NCBI GenBank assembly: GCA_026398695.1
Contig: JAPLSJ010000130.1
Location: forward strand, 1-56,213
Direction: 5' to 3'
DNA: 56,213 bases
Source of the DNA: Arenimonas sp.
GTDB taxonomy: Bacteria; Pseudomonadota; Gammaproteobacteria; Xanthomonadales; Xanthomonadaceae
Shown here: positions 46,482 to 54,689 of the stretch, in pieces
How the letters are laid out: the number at the start of each line of letters is the position of its first letter
Position numbering within the stretch: the first letter of the stretch is position 1
The notes under the pieces: model-generated
What the model saw: the letters and a program-made list of their open reading frames with translations, nothing else
Told to the model about the DNA's origin: nothing
Database searches by the model: none
Made by a program: the position numbers and the translations under genes

Positions 46482-46543
46482 AGCGTAACCAACGCCCCGG
46501 GCGTATGTCAAGCACGCTTTACTTATGGGAAAGGTACCTTTAC
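46482..46543 (-). promoter_or_regulatory. Promoter and operator region of the membrane protein-XRE operon
   Basis: Reading leftward, TTGACA (46506-46511) is followed by an 18-nt spacer and TACGCT (46482-46487). Upstream of the -35 lie the perfect palindrome AAAGGTACCTTT (46530-46541) and two CTTTAC copies on the plus strand (46517-46522, 46538-46543) 21 bp apart. These are likely binding sites for the XRE protein or another regulator. Confidence 0.6.
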
Positions 46544-46575
46544 CCGCACGGTGCGCCCGATCACCGCGGGCGGGG

Positions 46576-47493
46576 TCAGGATCGACGCCGCGCACTGAGC
46601 GCAGACGGATTCGCCAGCAGGCGATCCGCCGACGCCAGGATCTTGACCACCTGCGGATCGGTGGCGCGCCGTTCGGTGGAGATGGCGTAGTAGCGTTCGG
46701 TCACGCCGTCCATCACGCCCACCAGTTCCACGCCGTAACGCTTTTCGATTTCCTCGCGCATCGTCAGCGGGGCGGGGAACAGCCCCACGCCGGACGCGCC
46801 GAAGGTCTTCATGAGGCCGCCGTCGTCGAACTCTCCGACGATGCGCACGGTGATGCGCTGCTGTTCGAGCCAGGCGCGCAGCTGTTCGTGGGCGACGCTG
46901 TCGCGCCCCGGCACCACCATCGGTGCGCCTTGGAGCGAAGCGGGAAACCCCGGCCGCAGCTTGCGAGCCATCGCCGGTTTGCCGAACAGCGCCATCGGCG
47001 TGTCGCCCAGCACGTGGTTGAAGGCCTTCACCGCGATGCCCGGGGGCAGGGGGCGGTCGGCGATGACGAGCTCCAGCCGGTGCAGGGCCAGGTCGGCTAG
47101 CAGGACATCAAGCCGCTCGTGGCTCGCCGTCAGGCGGATGTTCTCTTCCTCCAGCAGCGGGGCCAGCAGCCTGTACGCCAGCGAGCGCGGCACCGCATCG
47201 GTCATGCCCACGCGGAACAGCCGGCTGCGGCCGCTGGGCATCGCCCGCACCTGTGCACCCAGCTCATCCACCAGGCCGAAGATCTCGTCGGCGTAGGAAT
47301 ACGCCACCCGGCCGGCATCGGTGAGCTCCAGCCGCCGGCCGACCTGGCGCAGCAGCTCCACGCCCAGCGCCAGCTGCAGCTCGGCGATCTGCCCGCTCAG
47401 CGTCTGGGGCGAAAGCGCCAGTTTTTCCGCCGCCCGGGCCATGCCGCCGAACCTCGCCACGGCCCAGAAACAGCGCAGGTGCTTGAGGTTCAT
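46576..47493 (-). CDS. nhaR: LysR-family regulator, NhaR-like
   Basis: The 305-aa protein has an N-terminal winged helix-turn-helix (MNLKHLRCFWAVARFGGMARAAEKLALSPQTLSGQIAEL) and an effector-binding domain with the NhaR-like stretch DEIFGLVDELGAQVRAMPSGR and a C-terminal VGLFPAPLTMREEIEKRYGVELVG. NhaR responds to sodium and activates envelope or antiporter genes in E. coli. No antiporter gene is near; the neighbour is an HPF-like gene transcribed the other way. Confidence 0.88.
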   Translation of the reverse strand: MNLKHLRCFWAVARFGGMARAAEKLALSPQTLSGQIAELQLALGVELLRQVGRRLELTDAGRVAYSYADEIFGLVDELGAQVRAMPSGRSRLFRVGMTDAVPRSLAYRLLAPLLEEENIRLTASHERLDVLLADLALHRLELVIADRPLPPGIAVKAFNHVLGDTPMALFGKPAMARKLRPGFPASLQGAPMVVPGRDSVAHEQLRAWLEQQRITVRIVGEFDDGGLMKTFGASGVGLFPAPLTMREEIEKRYGVELVGVMDGVTERYYAISTERRATDPQVVKILASADRLLANPSALSARRRS

Positions 47494-47496
47494 TGT

Positions 47497-47538
47497 TCGG
47501 TTTTTCCGATGATATTGCTCTGTCAGATCATATTGATC
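47497..47538. promoter_or_regulatory. Candidate regulator-binding sites between nhaR and the HPF gene
   Basis: The gap holds TCGG-TTTTT-CCGA (47497-47509) and a perfect 13-bp palindrome GATCATATTGATC (47526-47538). It also holds near-repeats GATGATATTG and GATCATATTG 18 bp apart. These are plausible LysR-type sites covering both promoters. Confidence 0.5.
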
Positions 47539-47588
47539 GAATGGTTCCCTGCCCGCAACCTGAGCGCCAAACCGACAGGAGCCCAGAC

Positions 47589-47984
47589 ATGCGCATTGCC
47601 ATCCTCTGCCGCGGCATCCTCCCGACCCAGGCCATCCGCGACTACGCACAGCGTCGCCTGAAGACCGCCCTGGGCCGCTACCAGTCCGTGCTGGCGTCCG
47701 TGCAGGTGCGCCTGGCGGACGTGAACGGCCCGCGCGGCGGCGTCGACAAGCACTGCGTGGTCGAAGTGGGCGGCCCGGCGATGGCGCCGATCATCGTGCG
47801 CGAGCGCGACGCGGACCTGTACGTCGCCATCGACCGCGCCGCCGACCGCATCGACCGCGCCACCGGCCGCCGCATCGCCCGGATGCGGGCGCCCCGGCGG
47901 GGCTTGAGCTGGACGCTCGCCCACGCCACCGACGCGCCGCATGCAGGCGCCAACCCCATTCCCTTCCGAAGGATCCACCCATGA
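47589..47984 (+). CDS. HPF/RaiA family ribosome-associated protein
   Basis: The 131-aa protein shows the beta-alpha-beta-beta-beta-alpha fold of the family, with RRLKTALGRYQSVLASVQVRLADVN, then VVEVGGPAMAPIIVRERDADLYVAIDRAADRIDRA. The C-terminal ~30 residues are basic and Pro-rich. Family members bind the 30S subunit and inactivate ribosomes under stress. This type lies next to nhaR in many proteobacteria. AGGAG precedes the ATG. The stop overlaps the next gene (ATGA). Confidence 0.88.
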   Translation: MRIAILCRGILPTQAIRDYAQRRLKTALGRYQSVLASVQVRLADVNGPRGGVDKHCVVEVGGPAMAPIIVRERDADLYVAIDRAADRIDRATGRRIARMRAPRRGLSWTLAHATDAPHAGANPIPFRRIHP

Positions 47985-48742
47985 ACACGTCCAGAGTTTC
48001 CCGCCGCACCCTGTTGGTGGGCTTCCTCGGCGCAGCAGCGCTCGCATTGATCGCGTTGGTCGTGGTCGCGGTCCTCGCCGTGGGGCGGCTCAGCGAGTGG
48101 GGTTCGGCGGCCATCGACAAGGTGAGCGGCGCCACGGCCACGGTGGTGGCCCAGTCAGGCGAGGAGGCCACCCGCGTCCTTGAGGAAACCAAGGGCGCGA
48201 TCGCCGGCACCGAGGCTGCTCAGGCGCTGCAGGACGCCAGGACGTCGGTCGAGCAGGCGCGTGACGCACTGGCCGACCCGCAGGCGGCGCTGGATCGCGC
48301 GGTGGATGGCGCGATCGATTCGGCAACCCAGGACGTCACCCGCTCGGTGGCCGTGGCCGCCGCTGCAGCCACGGCGGCCGCCGCTGCGGCGGCGCCCGCC
48401 GTAAACGAACGCATCGACGCCGCCACCGGCGCCCTGAACGCCCTGGCCGCGACCGACCCGCAGCCCTGGCCGCAGGGCCTGGCCCTGCGCCAGACGCAGT
48501 TCCGGCAGGACGGCGCAGTGGCCGAGTATGCGTACGTGGCGCTCGCGCCGGGCTTCGACCTGGCCGGCATGCGGCGCCAGCTGGTCGAGCTGGGCTACGT
48601 CGAGCACGTGCTTGCCCTGGACGCTTCAACGCTGGAGGCGATGTATCGCGGTGATCGCCAGCTGCTGCTGACCGCCACGCTGCGCGACGGGCTGCAGCAC
48701 ATCACGGTGCGCGACGTAACGCCGGCCGTTACCACTCCCTGA
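47981..48742 (+). CDS. Membrane-anchored Ala-rich helical protein, function unknown
   Basis: The 253-aa protein has a basic N-terminus and one membrane helix (~13-35). A long Ala/Glu/Gln-rich amphipathic helical region (~45-150) resembles apolipoprotein- or phasin-like repeats and includes a run AAAAATAAAAAAAP. A compact ~80-residue C-terminal domain follows (WPQGLALRQTQFRQDGAVAEYAYVALAPGF..). I do not recognise it. Its 4-nt overlap with the HPF gene suggests they act together. Confidence 0.75.
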   Translation: MNTSRVSRRTLLVGFLGAAALALIALVVVAVLAVGRLSEWGSAAIDKVSGATATVVAQSGEEATRVLEETKGAIAGTEAAQALQDARTSVEQARDALADPQAALDRAVDGAIDSATQDVTRSVAVAAAAATAAAAAAAPAVNERIDAATGALNALAATDPQPWPQGLALRQTQFRQDGAVAEYAYVALAPGFDLAGMRRQLVELGYVEHVLALDASTLEAMYRGDRQLLLTATLRDGLQHITVRDVTPAVTTP

Positions 48743-48771
48743 AGCAAGGATGGCCCGACGGGGGCGGGCCC

Positions 48772-49380
48772 TCAGCCCGCCCGATATTCCATGTAGGCCG
48801 CGGTTTTCCCGGCGGCCTCGTCGCCCAGCAGCCGCCGCACCAGGTGCAGGCTGCCGTCGATGCCGGCGGAGATGCCGCCGCAGGAGACCACGGCGCCTTC
48901 GTCCACGAAGCGTTGGTCGTGCACGCAGGTGATGCGCGGCGAGGCGGCCGCCAGTTCGTGCAGCACTTCGTGATGGGTGGTGGCGCGCCGGCCTTCCAGC
49001 AGGCCCACGGTGGCCAGCACCAGCGCGCCGCTGCACACCGACATCACGATCTCCGCCGTGGCCGCCTGCGCCTTCACCCACGCCATCACCTGCGCGTCGT
49101 GCACCAGCGCACGCGTGCCGAAGCCGCCCGGCACCACCAGCAGGTCGTAGGCGTGGCCGTCGGCGAAGGTTTCGTTGGGCAGCACCTTCAGGCCGTTCAC
49201 CGCGGTGAACACGCGGTCTTGCTTGCCCACCAGCACGGTCTTGAAGTGCTGCTGGCCGGCCAGTTCCGCCGTGACCGCGAACACTTCGAACGGCCCCGCG
49301 AAGTCGAGCACCTCCACGTCGTCGAACACCAGGATGCCGACGCGGCGCAGGGCGGGGGCGGACGAATCGATCATGCTCAT
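48772..49380 (-). CDS. DJ-1/PfpI family protein (isonitrile hydratase-like)
   Basis: The 202-aa protein opens with VGILVFDDVEVLDFAGPFEVF, as in isonitrile hydratase and the amidase domain of GlxA regulators. The nucleophile-elbow Cys116 is in SVCSGALVLA, followed by the TTHHEVLHEL element. There is no AraC domain attached, so it is the enzyme type. The substrate is not known. It lies 33 nt downstream of the DUF4386 gene. Confidence 0.9.
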   Translation of the reverse strand: MSMIDSSAPALRRVGILVFDDVEVLDFAGPFEVFAVTAELAGQQHFKTVLVGKQDRVFTAVNGLKVLPNETFADGHAYDLLVVPGGFGTRALVHDAQVMAWVKAQAATAEIVMSVCSGALVLATVGLLEGRRATTHHEVLHELAAASPRITCVHDQRFVDEGAVVSCGGISAGIDGSLHLVRRLLGDEAAGKTAAYMEYRAG

Positions 49381-49413
49381 CTGGGTGCCTGGAAGCGGGG
49401 GCCTGCGCAGAGA

Positions 49414-50106
49414 TTAGCGCAGCGTTGATTGAACGGCGGGTTCCACGCCCGGCGTGGCGAACCCGCGCGCCAGCAGCCACAGGCACAGCACCAGCTGCAT
49501 CAGCGCCAGCGGCGCCAGCATCAGCATCGGCAGGTCGCGCAGGAACAGCTCCATCGAAATGCCCGACATCTGCGACAGCACGGCCAGCACGCCCAGCGCG
49601 GCGATGATCCGCGGCACCAGCCGCCCGCGATACAGCAGCACGTACGTGACGCCCAGGCCCGCGCCGCCGACGATTTTGTCCAGGTAGTGGATCCAGTTCC
49701 GCGCCGCCGACACCACGCCGCGCATCAGTTCGAACTGCAGTGGGTCTGCGCCCGGGTGCTGCGCGTACTGCAGGCTCAGCGACAGCATGGACAGGAAGCT
49801 GGCCTGTTCGGCCACCGTGGTGGCGAAGCCGATGCCGGTGAGCATCAGGCCGGCCAGCGCCAGCCCCGGGCTGACGCGCCGGAACAGCGGCCAGGCGATC
49901 ACGGTGGCGGCCAGGCCCAGCGTGCTGGTGAACAGCGCCATCAGCACGCTCGCGCCGAACCGGTGCGACATGCCGGCGCCGTTGCGCAGGTAGCCTTCGC
50001 CGCCGTACACCGGGTTGCTGAGCCCGAAATTGTTCCAGATGCCCAGCACCATCGCGATCAGCAGCAGGCCGCCGAACCAGCGGCCGATGGATTTGTCGGT
50101 GGTCAT
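49414..50106 (-). CDS. DUF4386-like multi-pass membrane protein
   Basis: The 230-aa protein has six hydrophobic helices. Early features are GRWFGGLLLIAMVLGIWNNF and a conserved-looking MSHRFGASVLMALF; a long middle loop carries RNWIHYLDKIVGGAGLGVTYVLLYR. It looks like a DUF4386 protein, a family with no known function. ATG 50106 was chosen because the first helix follows directly. It is probably co-transcribed with the DJ-1 gene. Confidence 0.75.
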   Translation of the reverse strand: MTTDKSIGRWFGGLLLIAMVLGIWNNFGLSNPVYGGEGYLRNGAGMSHRFGASVLMALFTSTLGLAATVIAWPLFRRVSPGLALAGLMLTGIGFATTVAEQASFLSMLSLSLQYAQHPGADPLQFELMRGVVSAARNWIHYLDKIVGGAGLGVTYVLLYRGRLVPRIIAALGVLAVLSQMSGISMELFLRDLPMLMLAPLALMQLVLCLWLLARGFATPGVEPAVQSTLR

Positions 50107-50255
50107 GCGTGCGCGGCCCGTATTCGAAAGGTGGCCAAGACTGCCCGCGGAACGCCGGGGGCACACGTGCCGATGGTGCGGGGCCCGATGGTCACGGTCC
50201 CCGCGCCGCCCGGGCGCGCATGGCATCATGGGCCACCCCCAATTGGATGCACGCA

Positions 50256-50894
50256 ATGAAGCTTTTCTCGCCCCTGTTCCCGGCCCTCATGGCCCTTTCG
50301 CTCGTGGCCGCCAGCGCCGCGCGCGCGGCCGACGCGCCCTACGAAGTGGTGGTCTGGGCCGACGCGAAGTACGACGCGGCCGGCGCGCTGAGCTCGCTGG
50401 ACTTCCCGCAGGCCGCGGACTACGCGCCGGCGCTGCTGGGCAACCTGCGCACGCGCATCGCCGCGCGGCCCGCCAGCCCGAAGCTCGACGGTGACGTGCC
50501 GGCCACCTTCGAGACCGGCATCCGGGTCACGCTCACGGTGACGCCGGAAACCGGCTCGGTGTCGGTGGACGAAATCGTGGACATGCCGCGCGTGCTGCGC
50601 ATGACCACCGCGCGCTTCACCGAAGACATGGCGTCCGGCGCCAGCTCCTGGGACGGCCGCGTGGTCGGCAGCTGCACCGTCAGCGTCAAGGGCCGCTGCG
50701 GTGCCGTCGAGATCCTGTCCGATTCGGGCGACGTGCCCGACGAAGCCCGCCGCATCGCCAAGCGCGCGCTGTCGGAATGGCGCTTCGAGCCGCAGAAGCT
50801 CGGCGGCAAGCCGATCGAGGGCAAGGTGGTGGTGCCGTTCGTGATCGAACGCGCCGGCGTGTCGCGCCCGACCCTGCGCAACCGCGAGACCTGA
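50256..50894 (+). CDS. Secreted protein with TonB-C-like domain, function unknown
   Basis: The 212-aa protein has a signal peptide (SLVAASAARA-AD, cleavage ~residue 25). Its last ~90 residues read DEARRIAKRALSEWRFEPQKLGGKPIEGKVVVPFVIE, a typical TonB/energy-transducer C-terminal fold, but without the N-terminal anchor of true TonB. Its role is unknown. An in-frame ATG at 50247 is an alternative start. EcsC is encoded 4 nt downstream. Confidence 0.78.
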   Translation: MKLFSPLFPALMALSLVAASAARAADAPYEVVVWADAKYDAAGALSSLDFPQAADYAPALLGNLRTRIAARPASPKLDGDVPATFETGIRVTLTVTPETGSVSVDEIVDMPRVLRMTTARFTEDMASGASSWDGRVVGSCTVSVKGRCGAVEILSDSGDVPDEARRIAKRALSEWRFEPQKLGGKPIEGKVVVPFVIERAGVSRPTLRNRET

Positions 50895-50898
50895 GCCG

Positions 50899-51696
50899 AT
50901 GACCGCCCTGGTGCGCGGCGTCAGCCCGGCCGACCTGGCCGACCTCGCCCGCGCCAAGGCGCTGCTGGAAGCGCCGGGCCTGGCGATCGTGCTGTCGAAC
51001 TACGTCGGCGCGCCGATGGAATACCTGCTGGCGAAGAAACTTCCCGGCGGCGCCAGCGCGCTGGTCAACCGGGCCGCGCGCCGCGCGGTGGAAGCCGGCT
51101 ACCGCGCCGCCGCCGGCACGATGCGCGAGGGCGCGGTGGGCGCCCGGGCCAGCAACCGGATGCACAAGCTGGCGGTCGCCGGCACCGGCGCGGTGGGTGG
51201 CTTCTTCGGGCTGGCCGGCCTGCTGGTGGAACTGCCCGTCACCACGGCGACGATGCTGCGTTCGATCGCCGACATCGCGCGCAGCGAAGGCGAGTCGCCC
51301 GGGCACGAGGGCACGCGCCTGGCCTGCATCGAAGTGCTGGCGCTGGGCGGCCGGCGCAACGACGACGATGCCGCCGAGGCCGGCTATTTCGCCAGCCGTG
51401 CCGCACTGGCCCAGCAGGTCACGGCGGCGTCGCGCTACGTGGCCAGCAGCCTGGGCAACGGCGCCGCGCCCACGGTGGTGCGCGCCATCAACGCCATCGC
51501 CAGCCGCTTCTCGGTGCCGGTGACGCAGAAGGCGCTGGCCCAGGCCGCGCCGCTGATCGGCGCCGCCAGCGGCGCCGCGCTCAACCTGGTGTTCATCAGC
51601 CATTTCCAGCGCATGGCGCAGGGCCATTTCATCGTGCGCCGGCTCGAGCGGGCGCACGGGCCGGCCGTGGTGCGGTCGCTTTACGACCAGGCCTGA
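50899..51696 (+). CDS. EcsC family protein
   Basis: The 265-aa protein has the EcsC core: a Gly/Ala-rich membrane-like segment (KLAVAGTGAVGGFFGLAGLLVELPVTTATMLRSIADIARSEGE) and a second hydrophobic stretch near the C-terminus (APLIGAASGAALNLVF). EcsC was named after a Bacillus ABC-transporter operon, but its biochemical role is unknown. It starts 4 nt after the TonB-C-like gene. Confidence 0.9.
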   Translation: MTALVRGVSPADLADLARAKALLEAPGLAIVLSNYVGAPMEYLLAKKLPGGASALVNRAARRAVEAGYRAAAGTMREGAVGARASNRMHKLAVAGTGAVGGFFGLAGLLVELPVTTATMLRSIADIARSEGESPGHEGTRLACIEVLALGGRRNDDDAAEAGYFASRAALAQQVTAASRYVASSLGNGAAPTVVRAINAIASRFSVPVTQKALAQAAPLIGAASGAALNLVFISHFQRMAQGHFIVRRLERAHGPAVVRSLYDQA

Positions 51697-51788
51697 GCGG
51701 CCCCAGTCGTGGCCCGTGACTCATGGCCATTGAGCTGGGCCGGCCGGTCCACGACACTCCGCAAACCCTCCCCCTCGAGAGCCACCGC

Positions 51789-52619
51789 ATGCTCCGCAAA
51801 ACCCTGTTCGCCCTTGCGCTCGCCAGCACCAGCCTCGCCGCCCATGCCGGCGAATGCGAAGACAACTTCGCCAAGGCCGGCAACGCCTTCACCGGCGTTG
51901 ATTTCTCCAGCCGCGTCAGCGTGCCGCAGCTGTCGGTGGCCGACGCCCTGGGCCAGATGCGCGGCATCATGGTGTCGGAAAAGATGGACGTGATCACCGA
52001 AGACCCGGCCGGCGGCGTGATGCTGGTCGAGCAGCGCTCGACGGGCACCACCCGCGCCATCCCGACCCTGATCAACGTCAGCGCCAGCGGCGATGCGGCG
52101 TCGGTGCAGATGACCGTCAAGACCGAAAAGGGCCAGTTCGCGAAGGCCGACGTCATGCGCAGCTACATGTGCGACCTGCTGTCGCGCGTGAAGGGCGGCG
52201 AGGCGGGCCGGCTGGCTGGCGCCCAGGGCGCCAAGGTCCAGAACGCCACCGACGTGACGGTGAAGGACGTGTACGTGTTCTCGCGCGAGATCGCCCGCGA
52301 GGCCAAGGGCAATGCCGTGGCCGTGGGCGCCCGCCACAAGGGGCGCAACTACGCGCTGCGCGGCGACGTGGACTACATCCAGGAGGACGGCGAGGACTAC
52401 AACGTGTCCTTCGCCGTGCCCGACCAGAGCGACGTGTTGCTGCGCGTGCCCGGCGACAGCGAGCCGCGCGTGGGCGTGGCCTGCCTGTTCCGCCCCAACC
52501 AGCTGGCCAACGTGCTGACCTGGCGCAAGGGCGACCGCGTCACGTTCACCGGCGCGTTCTACCGCTACGACGATTTCAAGCGCATGGTCTGGCTGGAGAA
52601 CTGCAGCAAGACCGGCTGA
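51789..52619 (+). CDS. Secreted OB-fold (tRNA_anti-like) protein
   Basis: The 276-aa protein has a signal peptide (MLRKTLFALALASTSLAAHA). The N-terminal domain has Cys pairs (GECEDN.., SYMCDLL). A C-terminal OB-fold of the tRNA_anti-like type runs from ~residue 165 (TVKDVYVFSREIAREAKGN..RKGDRVTFTGAFYRYDD). Function unknown. ATG 51789 was chosen because it begins the signal peptide; the upstream in-frame ATG 51723 would bury it. Confidence 0.8.
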   Translation: MLRKTLFALALASTSLAAHAGECEDNFAKAGNAFTGVDFSSRVSVPQLSVADALGQMRGIMVSEKMDVITEDPAGGVMLVEQRSTGTTRAIPTLINVSASGDAASVQMTVKTEKGQFAKADVMRSYMCDLLSRVKGGEAGRLAGAQGAKVQNATDVTVKDVYVFSREIAREAKGNAVAVGARHKGRNYALRGDVDYIQEDGEDYNVSFAVPDQSDVLLRVPGDSEPRVGVACLFRPNQLANVLTWRKGDRVTFTGAFYRYDDFKRMVWLENCSKTG

Positions 52620-52634
52620 GCCGCCGGCCTCGGG

Positions 52635-54128
52635 CTACTCGCCCTGCGCCTGCGAGTAGCCCGGCTGGCCGTCGAAGGTGTAGAGGTTTTCGGTCTTCAC
52701 CGCGTCCAGCCCACCCGCATGCAGCCGCAGCAGCAGGGCGGCGATGGCCTGCGGGCTGGCGCTGCCGGGCGTGGCGGCCAGGAAGCGGCAGCGCCAATGG
52801 TCGGTGCACAGGGTTTGCGCCTGCCCGTGCGGATACACCTTCACGCCCCGGTTGGTGACCAGGGAAAGGCGCCACTCCGGCGCCCCCATCGCCTCCAGGT
52901 GGCGTCCGAGCACGTCCGGGTTGCGCTGGTCCCGGTCCCAGTTCACGAATACATCCACGCCCACCAGTGCCTTGGCCGCCGGCGTACGCGGGGTGGTCGG
53001 CGCGGGCAGGGGCGCGTGGGCGGGTTGGGCGGGGTAGTCCACCGCGGCCAGCTTGCGCGGCGCCTGGCCCAGCCGGTCGATGACCGCGGCGGCGAACGCC
53101 CGGGTACCCACCGCGGGCCTCGCGCCGGACCCGGCCATGTCGGCGGTGAGCACGCCGTCCTCGATGGTCCGCAGCCAGGCGTTGTGGACCAGGGTGGCGG
53201 CCTGGGTGCGGCCCAGGTGCACCAGCATCATCACCGCCGACAGCAGCAGGCCCGACGGGTTGGCCAGGTCGCGGCCGGCGATGTCGGGCGCCGAGCCGTG
53301 CACCGCTTCGAACATGGCGCAGTCGCGGCCGATGTTGGACGAGGGGGCGATGCCGATCGAGCCGGCCACTTCGGCCGCCACGTCCGACAGGATGTCGCCG
53401 TAGAGGTTGGGCGCCACCACCACGTCGAAGCGCTCGGGGTCCACGGCCATCTTGGCGGTGCCGATGTCGATGATCATGTGCTCGGCGGCCAGGTCGGGGT
53501 ATTCGGCGGCGATCTCGTCGAAGACCCGGTGGAACAGGCCGTCGGTGAGCTTCATGATGTTGTCCTTGGTCATGCACGTGAGCTTTCGCCGGCCGTGGCT
53601 GCGCGCGTATTCGAACGCGTAGCGCACGATCCGCTCGCAGCCCGGGCGGGTGATCAGCTTCAGGCACTGGTAGACCTCGTCGCTCTGGCGGTGCTCGATG
53701 CCGGCGTAGGTGTCTTCCTCGTTCTCGCGCACGATCACCACGTCCATGGCCGGGTGCCGGGTGGCGATGAACGGGTGGTAGGCCACGCACGGGCGCAGGT
53801 TGGCGTACAGCCCCAGCGACTTGCGCAGGCTCACGTTCACGCTCTTGTAGCCGCCGCCCTGGGGCGTGGTGATGGGGCCCTTGAGCAGCGCGCCGTGCCG
53901 GGTGATGGCGGCCATCACCTCCGGGCCGAAGCCGGACAGGGCGCCGTTGCGGTAGGCTTCCAGACCGACGGTCACCGGCTCGAAGCGAAGGCCGGGATCG
54001 GCCGCCGACAGCACCGCCAGGGTGGCGCCCATGATTTCCGGGCCGATGCCGTCGCCGGCGGCCACGGCGATGGTGCGGGGCGCCGGGGCGGGGGCAAGGG
54101 TGGGGACGTGGGCGTGGACGGCAGACAT
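52635..54128 (-). CDS. icd: Isocitrate dehydrogenase (isopropylmalate-dehydrogenase superfamily)
   Basis: The 497-aa enzyme oxidises isocitrate to 2-oxoglutarate. The substrate loop NVSLRKSLGLYANLRPC has the phosphorylatable-type Ser and the Arg residues. VIVRENEEDTYAGIEH, DIGTAKMAV..APNLYGDILSD and AVHGSAPDIAG complete the active site. The ~130-residue C-terminal extension after residue ~365 is typical of the Thermus/Rickettsia/Xanthomonas type. NAD versus NADP use cannot be settled here. ATG 54128 has GGAGG 4 nt upstream; ATG 54149 is an alternative. Confidence 0.93.
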   Translation of the reverse strand: MSAVHAHVPTLAPAPAPRTIAVAAGDGIGPEIMGATLAVLSAADPGLRFEPVTVGLEAYRNGALSGFGPEVMAAITRHGALLKGPITTPQGGGYKSVNVSLRKSLGLYANLRPCVAYHPFIATRHPAMDVVIVRENEEDTYAGIEHRQSDEVYQCLKLITRPGCERIVRYAFEYARSHGRRKLTCMTKDNIMKLTDGLFHRVFDEIAAEYPDLAAEHMIIDIGTAKMAVDPERFDVVVAPNLYGDILSDVAAEVAGSIGIAPSSNIGRDCAMFEAVHGSAPDIAGRDLANPSGLLLSAVMMLVHLGRTQAATLVHNAWLRTIEDGVLTADMAGSGARPAVGTRAFAAAVIDRLGQAPRKLAAVDYPAQPAHAPLPAPTTPRTPAAKALVGVDVFVNWDRDQRNPDVLGRHLEAMGAPEWRLSLVTNRGVKVYPHGQAQTLCTDHWRCRFLAATPGSASPQAIAALLLRLHAGGLDAVKTENLYTFDGQPGYSQAQGE

Positions 54129-54142
54129 AAGACCTCCAATTA

Positions 54143-54158
54143 GCGACATGTGTGTCGC
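54143..54158. promoter_or_regulatory. Perfect inverted repeat at the icd transcription start
   Basis: GCGACA-TGTG-TGTCGC has perfect 6-bp arms. It lies just downstream of the predicted icd -10 box and over the expected start site, the position of a repressor operator. Confidence 0.6.
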
Positions 54159-54160
54159 GT

Positions 54161-54191
54161 ATTGTAAATCCTAAATAACGTATCGTGTCAA
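54161..54191 (-). promoter_or_regulatory. Candidate icd promoter
   Basis: Reading leftward, consensus TTGACA (54186-54191) is followed by a 19-nt spacer and TACAAT (54161-54166, 5 of 6 to consensus). The spacer is longer than ideal, hinting at activator or twist-dependent use. The -35 lies close to the winged-helix gene's start at 54203. Confidence 0.55.
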
Positions 54192-54202
54192 CTGGAGCGG
54201 CG

Positions 54203-54664
54203 ATGGCGAACGAACAAGTCCCCGGCTGGACCTTCCTGAGCAACCACACCCACGTGCTGGTGTGCCTGGCGGCCGACGGCGACCTGACCCTGCGGGAAGT
54301 GGCGCTGCGCGTGGGCGTGACCGAGCGGGCGGTGCAGCGCATCGTGGCCGACCTGGAGCTGGCGGGCGTGCTGGAGCGGACCCGCGACGGCCGCAGGAAC
54401 ACCTACCGCATCGACCCCGGCGTGCCGCTGCGGCACCCGCTGGAATCCCACCGGCGCATTGGCGACCTGCTGGGTATCGTCGCCGCCGCCCCGGCACTGC
54501 GGACCCCGGCCGCCGGCCGATCGATCCCAAAGGCCGCGCACCCGACGGAGGGCAGGCCGGCCCGCAAGTCAGCGGCCAAACCAGCGGCGAAAACGGCGGC
54601 CAGGCGGGCTTCGAAGCCCGCTTCCAAACCCGCCGCGAAACCCGCCGGTACCGGCCGCCGCTGA
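54203..54664 (+). CDS. Winged-helix protein with histone H1-like tail
   Basis: In this 153-aa protein, residues ~10-75 form a winged helix-turn-helix (HTHVLVCLAADGDLTLREVALRVGVTERAVQRIVADLELAG, wing RTRDGRRNTYRID). Residues ~105-153 are a Lys/Ala/Pro/Arg-rich tail (SAAKPAAKTAARRASKPASK) like the H1-like protein at 42427. The tail should bind DNA non-specifically. CTGGAG precedes ATG 54203; a GTG at 54185 is possible. It is divergent from icd and probably regulates it. Confidence 0.85.
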   Translation: MANEQVPGWTFLSNHTHVLVCLAADGDLTLREVALRVGVTERAVQRIVADLELAGVLERTRDGRRNTYRIDPGVPLRHPLESHRRIGDLLGIVAAAPALRTPAAGRSIPKAAHPTEGRPARKSAAKPAAKTAARRASKPASKPAAKPAGTGRR

Positions 54665-54689
54665 AGCCGGCCCTGCCTGTTCCGCGCGC

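Noticed and set aside
46482..46575. Intrinsic terminator between nhaR and the membrane protein gene, using AAAGGTACCTTT
   Set aside because: The stem is weak and AT-rich with no T-tract in the right direction, and it sits upstream of a good -35 box, so an operator is likelier.
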